Positions 12,632 through 19,055 of a stretch of DNA of 20,320 nucleotides are shown one piece after another. The stretch comes from JANLHG01 sp964359745 (GTDB lineage: Bacteria > Patescibacteriota > Minisyncoccia > Phycocordibacterales > PALSA-1337). The stretch is from the NCBI GenBank assembly GCA_964359745.1, contig CAYHTR010000007.1, positions 1 to 20,320 of the forward strand, given 5' to 3'. How positions within the stretch are numbered: the stretch's first letter is position 1; each line of letters starts with the position of its first letter. The translations under genes were made by a program, and so were the position numbers. Under the pieces are notes generated by a model, which worked only from the letters and a program-made list of their open reading frames with translations, had not been told where the DNA came from and searched no databases.

Positions 12632-13244
12632 GCAAGATTCTTTTTTTCAAAACAAGAGAGAGAAAATAAGCGCTGCAATATACATTGTTACGAATCTTTT
12701 ATCGGACAATGAACCGCTTAAATGGAAGTTAAGAGACATCTCTCTATGTCTTTTACCTGTGATATTTGTAAAGGACAATAAAAAATCTTCTTTGTATGAG
12801 ACATCAGTCAATGGGTTAATATATAAATGTTTAGAAATTATTTCAACTATGGAAGTAGCACATTATGCTGGAATCATTTCTAAAATGAATTATTCTATAA
12901 TTACTGCGGAAATCCATACCCTCATTGAATATTTTAAAGAAGAGATTAAAACATTTCCTGTGATAAATGATATTTTATTAGATGAAAAACAGACAAACCA
13001 CAAATTACCACCAGGGAATACTATTAAAAATAAGAAAGAATATGCAAGAAAAGACGCAAGTTCAAGACAATCAATCATAATTAACATGCTTCAAGACAAA
13101 AATAATTTGACCATAAAGGACTTTACTAAATCTATTCAGGGTTGTAGTGAAAAGACAATACAAAGAGAGCTTTCTGTGTTGGTAATAAAGGGTATTTTGA
13201 GAAAAGAAGGTGAGCGGAGATGGAGCACTTATTCACGAAATTGA
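12630..13244 (+). CDS. Winged-helix transcriptional regulator (DeoR-like C-terminal HTH)
   Basis: A 204-residue soluble protein. Residues 1-120 are mostly helical (AAIYIVTNLLSDNEPLKWKL, then VAHYAGIISKMNYSIITAEI) and match no named domain I recognise. A basic linker (about 125-146) follows. Residues about 147-204 are a DeoR-type winged helix: RQSIIINMLQDKNNLTIKDF, then CSEKTIQRELSVLVIKGILR, then a wing EGERRWSTYS. SEKTIQREL is a typical recognition helix. Proteins with this layout seem to recur in Parcubacteria beside surface-protein genes, which I state from memory and cannot check here. The ATG is embedded in an AAAAGACAT half-site and has no Shine-Dalgarno. The operator array and the half-site near the S-layer-like promoter suggest that it controls itself and possibly the next gene. 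Confidence 0.75.
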   Translation: MQDSFFQNKREKISAAIYIVTNLLSDNEPLKWKLRDISLCLLPVIFVKDNKKSSLYETSVNGLIYKCLEIISTMEVAHYAGIISKMNYSIITAEIHTLIEYFKEEIKTFPVINDILLDEKQTNHKLPPGNTIKNKKEYARKDASSRQSIIINMLQDKNNLTIKDFTKSIQGCSEKTIQRELSVLVIKGILRKEGERRWSTYSRN

Positions 13245-13310
13245 CTTTAAAATACAAATAGTGTAAGGTGGGGATGTGGTTATTAGACATAGTTATCCAC
13301 ATTTATATGT

Positions 13311-13338
13311 TTGCATGACTTTAATGTAGATATATAAT
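13311..13338 (+). promoter_or_regulatory. Upstream promoter of the S-layer-like gene
   Basis: TTGCAT (13311-13316), 16 bases and TATAAT (13333-13338). The layout (TTTGCA, then TATAAT 16-17 bases later) is the same as in the regulator's promoter at 12521-12548. An AGACAT half-site lies about 20 bases upstream of the -35. Confidence 0.6.
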
Positions 13339-13457
13339 TAGCTCACGGTTGATAGTAATGGCGAGGACTTTGAAAATTAAATAGAGAAATTACAGAAATT
13401 CTTTGTTCTTAATCGTATCGGTTTTGGCAGAAATTCGGACCACATTTCGTCAACTAA

Positions 13458-13496
13458 TCTTTTTGATTTGTGTCGATTACATTTAAATCAAAAAGA
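13458..13496 (+). repeat. 12-bp perfect hairpin in the S-layer-like leader
   Basis: TCTTTTTGATTT (13458-13469) pairs with AAATCAAAAAGA (13485-13496) around a 15-nt loop. No U-run follows, so it is not a terminator. It may stabilise the long leader of a highly expressed mRNA or carry a regulatory site. Confidence 0.6.
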
Positions 13497-13594
13497 ATAG
13501 TATTAAGGATAATAATAAAGAAGGTTGATAATTTTTATTATTGTTTTGGAATTATTAGATTATTTAGATTATTAAGTTTTATTATAAAAAAATT

Positions 13595-15640
13595 ATGAGT
13601 ATTATTACAAAAAATACTGCAAAAATAGTATTGGGCCTAGTATTGGCTTTAACTGTTGTTGCGGTAGGTGCAAACGCAGCTAGTGCTTCAGCACTTACAT
13701 CTGGACAGATTTCTGCAATCATAGGATTGCTTCAATCATTCGGAGCTGATGCAACGACAATTGCAAATGTACAAGCATCGCTTACTGGAGGAACTCCAGT
13801 GGTGGCAAGTGCTACATTTTCTTCGCATCTTCAATTGGGAGATAGAGGAACAGAAGTTATGAAACTTCAGCAAGTATTGAATGCAAACGCTCTTACTAAA
13901 GTTGCTTCAGTAGGTGCAGGTTCACCTGGAAACGAGACAACATACTTTGGTGGTCTTACAAAGGCCGCTCTTATGAAGTATCAGACTTGGGCAGGTATTT
14001 CTGCAACTGGCGTAGTAGATGATCCAACACTCGCAAAACTTAACGGAGTAACGACAACTACTACAACTACAACGACTGGAACTACAGTAACTACAACTAC
14101 TGGCTCAACAGGTATTACAACTCCTGGAGCAGAAGGTTCTATTACTGTAACTCTTGGTTCAGATCCTTCAAGTGGAACAACCGTTAGAGAAGCTGAATCA
14201 AATAAACCAGTTATTGGTATAAAGATTGAAGCTGTAAGTTCAGATATGGATGTTCAAAGAATCAAGGTAAATCTTGGTACCGCTTCTTCAATTTATACAA
14301 AAGTATTTAGCAAATTGAATCTTATTGATGATACAGGACGAGTACTTACTTCTCTTCCTCTTGACTCAAGCACAGTTACAGCAGATAGTTCAAACAACTA
14401 TCAAGTAACTCTTTCAGGTTTCCATTATGTTGTTGCAAAGGGTGCAATCAAAACTTTGAAAGTTACAGCTGACCTAAAGAGTTCAATTAGTTCAACATAC
14501 ACTGGTTCAAAGACCATTCAAATTGATGCAAACGGTGTTCGCTCAACTGATGGTGTAGGAATTGACCAATACGGTCCTTCAGCAGCGATTTCTCGTTCAG
14601 TTACTGTAGCTGCGACAGTTACAGATAGCGCAACTCTTACTGTATCTTTGGGAAGTGATACTCCAAAATCAGCTGAGGTTGTTGCAAATGAAAATAAAGA
14701 CGGTGATGCAACTGAGGATGACCTTGATAAACTTACCCTTGCAACCTTCAAACTTGAAGCAAAACAAGATGATATCAAGATTACTAACTTCATCATTGGT
14801 GTTGCTAATAACGGAACAGGTCTCGCAACTGCGACAACTGCTTACCTTTATGATGCAAGAGACGGAAGCTTAATTAGTTCAGGTGCAATCGGCACAAATA
14901 CCGGTGTTGCAACCTTTACAGATGATTTCTGGGTTAAATTAAGTGAAAATGGGGGTGTTAGAAATGTAATTCTTAAGGCAGATATTCGAGATGCGGATAC
15001 GACAGCAACAACTTTCGTTGCGTCATCATCAAATACTGCAGTAAGTATTACCGCTGAGAATTCAACAGGTACATCTGTTACACCTTCGGGAACAGCTAGT
15101 GGTAATTCAGTTATAGTTCGAGAGTCTGGTCCTATCTTTACACTTACGTCGAAGACGGCTGGGGTATCAAAGGTTTCAAATACCACAGTTTCCACATCTA
15201 CCTTGACTACAACATTTAATCTAAATATCAAGGCAGTTGGAGGAAATATCAGCTTCGGTACGTCAGCGTCTGGTACACCAGCATTTGGTACGTCTACGAC
15301 CTACTTTAAGATTTACCAGAATGGTACTGCACTTGCAGGTACGATATTCCGAACAGCATCTTCGACTGATTTTTCACAACCATCATCGGGTGTGACTACG
15401 TCAGGTATTGGTGCAAACAGTTGGATGCTTTACAGTGGTAACGAAGTTAATGTTCCTGTAACATTCAGTGTTGTGTCTCGAAGTCATATTACTGGTGCAG
15501 ATATCGGTGATGGTAGCAGTAGCTACGCAGTCGGTATTGAAGGCATCAAATGGACAAATGAAACAGATGGAGGTAATCAAACAACATCTTTCATGTCAGG
15601 TAATGTTGATTGGAGAACAACGGGTTATGTACTTCCTTAA
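13595..15640 (+). CDS. S-layer-like surface protein with peptidoglycan-binding domain
   Basis: A 681-residue secreted protein. The signal peptide (1 to about 33) ends near GANAASASA. A short helical segment (LTSGQISAIIGLLQSFGADA) precedes a PGBD1-type peptidoglycan-binding domain (about 75-150: LQLGDRGTEVMKLQQVLN, then TYFGGLTKAALMKYQ, then VDDPTLAKLN). Next comes a Thr-rich linker with nine threonines in a row (153-161). The remaining ~500 residues are all-beta, Ser/Thr/Gly-rich and poor in Cys and Met. They contain at least two repeats that begin with an LGSD motif (ITVTLGSDPSSG and LTVSLGSDTPKS). Such proteins are thought to form the S-layer or cell coat in this type of organism. Synonymous codon choice differs from the neighbouring genes (for example many CTT and ACT/ACA codons), consistent with high expression. 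It has a long leader, a strong terminator and no Shine-Dalgarno. Confidence 0.8.
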   Translation: MSIITKNTAKIVLGLVLALTVVAVGANAASASALTSGQISAIIGLLQSFGADATTIANVQASLTGGTPVVASATFSSHLQLGDRGTEVMKLQQVLNANALTKVASVGAGSPGNETTYFGGLTKAALMKYQTWAGISATGVVDDPTLAKLNGVTTTTTTTTTGTTVTTTTGSTGITTPGAEGSITVTLGSDPSSGTTVREAESNKPVIGIKIEAVSSDMDVQRIKVNLGTASSIYTKVFSKLNLIDDTGRVLTSLPLDSSTVTADSSNNYQVTLSGFHYVVAKGAIKTLKVTADLKSSISSTYTGSKTIQIDANGVRSTDGVGIDQYGPSAAISRSVTVAATVTDSATLTVSLGSDTPKSAEVVANENKDGDATEDDLDKLTLATFKLEAKQDDIKITNFIIGVANNGTGLATATTAYLYDARDGSLISSGAIGTNTGVATFTDDFWVKLSENGGVRNVILKADIRDADTTATTFVASSSNTAVSITAENSTGTSVTPSGTASGNSVIVRESGPIFTLTSKTAGVSKVSNTTVSTSTLTTTFNLNIKAVGGNISFGTSASGTPAFGTSTTYFKIYQNGTALAGTIFRTASSTDFSQPSSGVTTSGIGANSWMLYSGNEVNVPVTFSVVSRSHITGADIGDGSSSYAVGIEGIKWTNETDGGNQTTSFMSGNVDWRTTGYVLP

Positions 15641-15686
15641 GCTTAAGGCTTAAGTATGCTCTCCTTGTAGCGGGTTAAAAGGCTAT

Positions 15687-15725
15687 ACAAAACCACCCTA
15701 TCGAATGATAGGGTGGTTTTGTTTT
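15687..15725 (+). terminator. Strong terminator after the S-layer-like gene
   Basis: A perfect 16-bp stem (15687-15702 with 15707-15722), core AACCACCCTATC/GATAGGGTGGTT, loop GAAT, followed by TTTT. The start of the next gene's promoter overlaps its 3' arm. Confidence 0.92.
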
Positions 15726-15747
15726 ACCTGGTATATGGTGTTACAAT
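15719..15747 (+). promoter_or_regulatory. Leaderless promoter of the small envelope operon
   Basis: TTGTTT (15719-15724), 17 bases and an extended -10 TG-T-TACAAT (15739-15747). The -10 ends six bases before the ATG at 15754, so transcription should begin at the start codon. Confidence 0.65.
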
Positions 15748-15753
15748 AATCTT

Positions 15754-15906
15754 ATGCTTAAACTTTTTGATAAAACATTCTTTAGATTTCTTATGGGATT
15801 TAGTGTCATTTTATTAGTTAGTTTCGGAGTGCTTTTTGCAACTGGATATTATGATTCTCATAAAGCAGATTCTATTGCTAAACCACCATCTTCTGTACAA
15901 AAATGA
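15754..15906 (+). CDS. 50-residue membrane protein, coupled to the next gene
   Basis: A short protein with a basic, aromatic N-terminus (MLKLFDKTFFRF), one hydrophobic helix (about 13-30) and a polar extracytoplasmic tail (YYDSHKADSIAKPPSSVQK). I do not recognise a family. It is likely real because it has an extended -10 promoter at exactly leaderless distance and because its TGA overlaps the next ATG (ATGA), a standard coupling arrangement. The following gene encodes a secreted Ig-like protein, so this one may anchor or help export it. That role is inference from position only. Confidence 0.65.
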   Translation: MLKLFDKTFFRFLMGFSVILLVSFGVLFATGYYDSHKADSIAKPPSSVQK

Positions 15907-16448
15907 TTAATTTAGCTCTGGCATTATCAACAATAATTATATTTGTATCACCTCCGCAAACATTACAGAAAAATGTTATTTCTCAACCAATGATTGTACA
16001 AGTTCAAGAAGAAGGTACTGGACAAAAAATAAAAGCCGGAGAAACTATTGATCTCACTGTTACTTCTTCATCAAAAACAGGAGAGTTTTCTTCAAATGAT
16101 ACTTCTTGGAAAAGAGATAATACTTTTGTAATCAACAAAACATTTGCCAATCGCACTTTTTATTATAAAGACTCAACTTCTGGCGAATATATAATCACAG
16201 CAACAATGAAAGGCAGGGAAAGTGGAAAGGTGTGGATAACTACAGAGCCAATAACCATACAAAATAACCTTATCATGCAGTCGCCTAGCCCTTTGGTTAC
16301 TTCTCATTCTGTTGTTCCTATCGTTTCTGCTTATAAAACTACTGATATTATAAAAAGCCCTCAACCTGTTTTGATAGAAAAAGAACCAGTAGTTAATCAA
16401 AGTTTCTCATCAAAAATTTGGTCATTTATTAAACGATTATTTTTTTGA
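15903..16448 (+). CDS. Secreted beta-domain protein of unknown function
   Basis: A 181-residue protein with a hydrophobic N-terminus (about 1-17) acting as signal or anchor. One beta-rich domain follows (about 28-118): GQKIKAGETIDLTVTSSSKT, then FSSNDTSWKRDNTF, then FANRTFYYKDSTSGEYIITA. The 'N-R-x-F-Y-Y-K-D-S-x-x-G-x-Y-x-I-x-A' pattern resembles the last Ig-like module of large surface proteins in this group, some of which also carry lamin-tail domains; this is from memory. The rest is a Pro/Ser-rich stretch ending in a short basic-hydrophobic tail (SFIKRLFF) that could be a retention or sorting signal. It is translationally coupled to the 50-residue gene. No terminator is evident between it and the rplJ promoter. 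Confidence 0.65.
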   Translation: MINLALALSTIIIFVSPPQTLQKNVISQPMIVQVQEEGTGQKIKAGETIDLTVTSSSKTGEFSSNDTSWKRDNTFVINKTFANRTFYYKDSTSGEYIITATMKGRESGKVWITTEPITIQNNLIMQSPSPLVTSHSVVPIVSAYKTTDIIKSPQPVLIEKEPVVNQSFSSKIWSFIKRLFF

Positions 16449-16454
16449 TTTTGA

Positions 16455-16483
16455 TTGACAATTCAAGTAAGTTGAAATAGTAT
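16455..16483 (+). promoter_or_regulatory. rplJ-rplL promoter
   Basis: A perfect -35 TTGACA (16455-16460). With a 17-base spacer the -10 is TAGTAT (16478-16483); TATGAT at 16481-16486 is the alternative. Transcription would start near 16489-16493, directly before the L10 leader structure. Confidence 0.6.
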
Positions 16484-16489
16484 GATTAC

Positions 16490-16544
16490 AAGGCCAAAGA
16501 CAGTAGGTATAAAATAAATCCTGCCTAGACATCTCTAACGCCTT
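16490..16544 (+). promoter_or_regulatory. L10 leader (autoregulatory mRNA element)
   Basis: The segment carries the L10-leader core. An outer stem AAGGC (16490-16494) / GCCTT (16540-16544) encloses AAAGACAGTAGG (16496-16507), an A/T-rich loop, and TCCTGCCTAGAC (16519-16530). The conserved pairing is AGTAGG with CCTGCC, beside the GAC-containing kink-turn-like bulge known from Gram-positive L10 leaders. This is where the L10(L12)4 complex binds its own mRNA to repress rplJ-rplL. Confidence 0.75.
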
Positions 16545-16579
16545 TAAAGGTCGCTAATATAATATAAGTATAAGGAAAT

Positions 16580-16624
16580 AGTATAAGAAAGAGAATTCTC
16601 ATACTCATACTCTTTCCTCATACT
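16580..16624 (+). promoter_or_regulatory. Hairpin just before the rplJ start
   Basis: AGTATAAGAAAGAG (16580-16593) pairs imperfectly with CTCTTTCCTCATACT (16610-16624), and GAGAATTCTC (16591-16600) is a self-complementary alternative. The structure ends six bases before the rplJ ATG and has no U-run, so it would act on translation or as a switch partner of the L10 leader. Confidence 0.6.
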
Positions 16625-16630
16625 ACCCAA

Positions 16631-17119
16631 ATGGCATTAACAAAAACAAAGAAGAAAGAAGTATTAGATAGTGTTGATAAAATTATAAAAGATTCAAAAA
16701 CTGTAGTGTTTGTGAATTTTCACGGACTTAAGGTTGCTGATTCAACACAAATACGTAGAAAATTGAAAAATGAAGGAGTAGGTTTTCTTGTTGCAAAGAA
16801 AACACTTACAAAGAAAGCTTTTGATTCTAGTGAGTTTGTTGGTATTATGCCAGAGCTTGATGGAGAACTTGGTCTTGCATATAGTAAAGATTTAACTTCT
16901 TCAGCCCGCGAAGTTTATGAGTTCACTAAAAAATACAAAAATTCTTTGGCTATTTTAGGAGGAGTTTTTGACGGTAAATATCTAACAAAATTAGAAATGA
17001 CCGATATTGCGCTAATTCCTCCAATGAAGACGCTTCAAGGAATGTTTGTAAACATCATCAATTCGCCAATTCAAGGGTTTGTCATAGCGTTAAGTGAGAT
17101 TACAAAAACTAAAAATTAA
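16631..17119 (+). CDS. rplJ: Ribosomal protein L10
   Basis: A 162-residue L10, the stalk base that binds 23S rRNA and carries the L7/L12 dimers. Typical features are KKKEVLDSVDKIIKDSKTVV, the rRNA-binding FHGLKVADSTQIRRKL, then GVGFLVAKKTLTKKAF, and a C-terminal helix for L12 attachment. The length is normal. rplL follows 16 bases downstream. The gene is preceded by an L10 leader. It is not next to rplK-rplA or rpoB, so the usual rplKAJL-rpoBC cluster is broken at least on these two sides. There is no Shine-Dalgarno. Confidence 0.96.
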   Translation: MALTKTKKKEVLDSVDKIIKDSKTVVFVNFHGLKVADSTQIRRKLKNEGVGFLVAKKTLTKKAFDSSEFVGIMPELDGELGLAYSKDLTSSAREVYEFTKKYKNSLAILGGVFDGKYLTKLEMTDIALIPPMKTLQGMFVNIINSPIQGFVIALSEITKTKN

Positions 17120-17135
17120 TTAAATTATTAAAACC

Positions 17136-17534
17136 ATGGAAGAAACAAAAATAGAAAAGATAGAGGTTCCTGCAAAATTTAAAGACCTTGTCTCTGAAAT
17201 AGAGAAAATGTCAGTAATTGATTTAAATGAGTTGGTAAAAGTTCTTGAAAAAAAGTTTGGTGTGTCCGCACAAGCCGTTGCGGTTGCCGGCCCAGCGGTT
17301 GCAGCTGCTGTGGTAGAAGAAAAAAGCACATTTGATGTTCACCTTACATCTGCTGGTGACCAGAAGATTGCGGTAATCAAGGTAGTTAAGGAAGCTCTTG
17401 GAATGGGGCTTAAAGAAGCAAAAGACCTAATAGACGCAGCACCTTCAAAACTAAAAGAAGGAATGAAAAAAGAAGAAGCTGAAGCACTAAAGAAGAATAT
17501 TGAAACTGCTGGTGGAAAAGTGGAATTAAAATAG
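17136..17534 (+). CDS. rplL: Ribosomal protein L7/L12
   Basis: A 132-residue stalk protein that recruits and stimulates translational GTPases. The N-terminal dimerisation part (about 1-45) includes about ten extra charged residues before the usual start of the domain. A short Ala/Val hinge follows (AVAVAGPAVAAAVVEE). The C-terminal domain is canonical: STFDVHLTSAGDQKIAVIKV, then GLKEAKDLIDAAPSKLKEGM, ending GGKVELK. It shares the L10 leader and promoter. No intrinsic terminator is seen after it, and the promoter-like TGCTAGAAT of the next gene starts six bases after its stop. Confidence 0.97.
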   Translation: MEETKIEKIEVPAKFKDLVSEIEKMSVIDLNELVKVLEKKFGVSAQAVAVAGPAVAAAVVEEKSTFDVHLTSAGDQKIAVIKVVKEALGMGLKEAKDLIDAAPSKLKEGMKKEEAEALKKNIETAGGKVELK

Positions 17535-17539
17535 AGAAG

Positions 17540-17548
17540 TGCTAGAAT
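17540..17548 (+). promoter_or_regulatory. Extended -10 before the wHTH/NTase-like gene
   Basis: TG-C-TAGAAT (17540-17548) lies just after the rplL stop and ends nine bases before the ATG at 17558, giving a nearly leaderless start. No clear -35 is seen. Confidence 0.45.
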
Positions 17549-17557
17549 AGGCGACAT

Positions 17558-18187
17558 ATGGAAATTATATCAAGACTGTTTGGAAGTGCGGCAAAAGTAA
17601 AGATAATGCGACTTTTTCTTTTTAATCCAGGAATTTCTTATGATTTAAAGGAAATTGCGGAACGAGCAAAAATAAAGGAAAAAGAAGCAAATGATGAACT
17701 AGATACATTAGAAAAAATGGGTCTTGTTAAGAGTAGGCGTTATGTGAGGGAAATAATTACGGAAAAAGGTAGAGGGAAAAAAAGAAAAAAACATATAAAA
17801 AAGATAAAAGTTATCGGTTATATGTTAGATGAAGCATTTCCGTATATGGTGGCACTTAAAAATCTATTAGTTAATGTGACTTTACCTAGTCATCAAGAAA
17901 TATCAAAAAGATTTAGTGATGTTGGTAGGATAAAAATACTTATCGTATCTGGATTATTCATTCAAGATTGGGATAGTAGAGTTGATTTGCTTATTGTGGG
18001 TGACGCTATTAAACAAGGCAAGCTTGAAAATGTCATAAAAAATCTAGAAGCCGAAATAGGCAAGGAATTAAGGTATTCTGCTTTTGAAACATCAGATTTT
18101 TACTACAGATTGGGTATTTTTGACAAACTTATTCGCGATATATTAGATTTTCCTCATATAAAGATGATTGATAAACTGGGGATATAG
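17558..18187 (+). CDS. Winged-helix protein with degenerate nucleotidyltransferase-like domain
   Basis: A 209-residue protein. Residues 1-65 form a winged helix (SAAKVKIMRLFLFNPGISYD, then LKEIAERAKIKEKEANDELD). A very basic insert follows (KGRGKKRKKHIKKIKV, about 70-88), and then a domain of about 110 residues with IKILIVSGLFIQ and DSRVDLLIVGD. This resembles the core of MNT-type nucleotidyltransferases, where a [DE]-h-[DE] pair lies in the second strand. Here only the aspartate of 'VDLLI' is in place and the preceding carboxylate is Arg, and the G-[GS] motif is absent, so catalysis looks lost. The tail YRLGIFDKLIRDILDFPHIK is characteristic. It could be a DNA-binding regulator. It follows rplL closely and may be co-transcribed with it. 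Confidence 0.7.
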   Translation: MEIISRLFGSAAKVKIMRLFLFNPGISYDLKEIAERAKIKEKEANDELDTLEKMGLVKSRRYVREIITEKGRGKKRKKHIKKIKVIGYMLDEAFPYMVALKNLLVNVTLPSHQEISKRFSDVGRIKILIVSGLFIQDWDSRVDLLIVGDAIKQGKLENVIKNLEAEIGKELRYSAFETSDFYYRLGIFDKLIRDILDFPHIKMIDKLGI

Positions 18188-18200
18188 TAATTTGACACTA

Positions 18201-18209
18201 TGATATAAT
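18201..18209 (+). promoter_or_regulatory. Extended -10 promoter of the MscS-like gene
   Basis: TG-A-TATAAT (18201-18209) is a perfect -10 with extended TG. No -35 lies at the usual distance; a TTGACA at 18192-18197 is too close to serve. The predicted start is near 18216, giving a leader of about 65 nt to the ATG at 18282. Confidence 0.55.
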
Positions 18210-18281
18210 AAGAGCACACATTAAAGGTCGGTACTATTTTATGTGTTTATATTAATAATATTTATAGTAATTTTAAATCAA

Positions 18282-18968
18282 ATGATATTACAAACTTGGA
18301 GCAATGTGCTTCTTCAGTCGTTTAAAAATATTTGGCTTGGGGTAGCTAGCTTCGTGCCAAATCTTGTTATAGCGGTTATTATCTTTATCGTGGGTTGGGC
18401 AGTAGGTTCACTTATTGGTAGAATTATTTCGCAAATTATTCGTTCCATCAAACTTGATCAGATGCTTAAAAGTGCTGGGGTAGAAGACCTAGTAAAGAAA
18501 GCTGGACACAATCTTGATTCAGGAAAATTTGTTGGAACTCTTGTGGAATGGTTCGTTATTGTGGCATTTCTAGTTGCATCTTTTGATGTACTTGGACTTA
18601 CTGATGTAAATCTATTTCTTCAGGATGTATTAGCGTATCTTCCTCGAGTAATTGTTGCAGTACTTATCCTTCTTGTTGCTGTAGTTATTGCAGATGTAAT
18701 GCAGAAAGTGGTTGCTGCAGCATCTCGAGCAGCCGGAATACATTCAGCGGGTTTTCTTGGTACTGTTACAAAATGGTCAATATGGATATTTGCTATCCTT
18801 ACAGCGTTAGTACAGCTTAATATTGCGGTAGGATTTATCAACACGCTATTTACTGGCGTAATTGTAGCTATCTCTCTTGCTTTTGGTCTTTCTTTTGGCC
18901 TAGGTGGTCAGGATGCAGCGGCAAAAACAATTGAGAAGGTACGAAACGAAATCTCACATAAATCATAA
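18282..18968 (+). CDS. MscS-family transmembrane protein (conserved TM helix repeats)
   Basis: A 228-residue membrane protein with five hydrophobic segments. Two are repeated 'conserved TM helix' units, VPNLVIAVIIFIVGWAVGSL (about 24-43) and LPRVIVAVLILLVAVVIADV (about 124-143). Each starts with a proline followed by Val/Ile/Ala-rich residues, as in the TM-helix repeat family related to small-conductance mechanosensitive channels. The last helix is Gly/Ala-rich (GVIVAISLAFGLSFGLGGQD), like the pore-lining TM3 of MscS. The soluble MscS beta domain is missing: the protein stops soon after TM3. The ATG of MILQTWSNVL is preferred over an in-frame GTG 13 codons upstream, because homologous proteins usually begin with a similar amphipathic stretch. 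It probably gates or stabilises the membrane under osmotic stress. Confidence 0.8.
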   Translation: MILQTWSNVLLQSFKNIWLGVASFVPNLVIAVIIFIVGWAVGSLIGRIISQIIRSIKLDQMLKSAGVEDLVKKAGHNLDSGKFVGTLVEWFVIVAFLVASFDVLGLTDVNLFLQDVLAYLPRVIVAVLILLVAVVIADVMQKVVAAASRAAGIHSAGFLGTVTKWSIWIFAILTALVQLNIAVGFINTLFTGVIVAISLAFGLSFGLGGQDAAAKTIEKVRNEISHKS

Positions 18969-18980
18969 TTGTAATTTTTT

Positions 18981-19017
18981 AAAAACCGCGCATTTGTTTA
19001 CATTTGTGGCGGTTTTT
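18981..19017 (+). terminator. Terminator after the MscS-like gene
   Basis: AAAAACCGC (18981-18989) pairs with GCGGTTTTT (19009-19017) around a 19-nt loop that can pair partly. A/T tracts on both sides make it usable in either direction. Confidence 0.75.
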
Positions 19018-19020
19018 AAT

Positions 19021-19049
19021 TTGACTTCTTTTTTAGCTTAATATATACT
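19021..19049 (+). promoter_or_regulatory. Strong promoter upstream of 23S rRNA
   Basis: TTGACT (19021-19026), 17 bases and TATACT (19044-19049), with a start near 19056. This is the best promoter between the MscS-like gene and the 23S rRNA, about 335 nt before it. Confidence 0.7.
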
Positions 19050-19055
19050 AGTTTT

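Larger units (their letters stand above)
13245..13594 (+). other. 350-nt regulatory region before the S-layer-like gene
   Basis: No credible long gene lies here. From left to right it holds: an AGACAT half-site (13284-13289); a perfect DnaA-box sequence TTATCCACA (13293-13301); a promoter (13311-13338); an eight-codon frame (13358-13384); a 12-bp perfect hairpin (13458-13496); an A/T hairpin (13511-13519 with 13534-13542); and three near-copies of ATTATTWAG (13551-13576). Last comes TATAAA (13583-13588), ending six bases before the ATG. The transcript from the upstream promoter would carry a leader of about 250 nt, the longest in the window. Confidence 0.5.

Noticed and set aside
13261..13345. 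Replication origin
   Set aside because: Only one perfect DnaA box is present, with a 7/9 match nearby; there is no box cluster, no dnaA or dnaN, and no clear unwinding element.
15635..15654. CCTTAAGCTTAAGG palindrome over the S-layer-like stop codon
   Set aside because: A 14-nt A/T-rich palindrome with a partial repeat (GGCTTAAG), but with no loop or T-run. The real terminator is at 15687-15725, and this is probably incidental.
18192..18197. TTGACA as -35 of the MscS-like gene
   Set aside because: It lies only six bases before TATAAT (18204-18209), and no -10 is found 16-18 bases downstream. The extended -10 alone is a better explanation.
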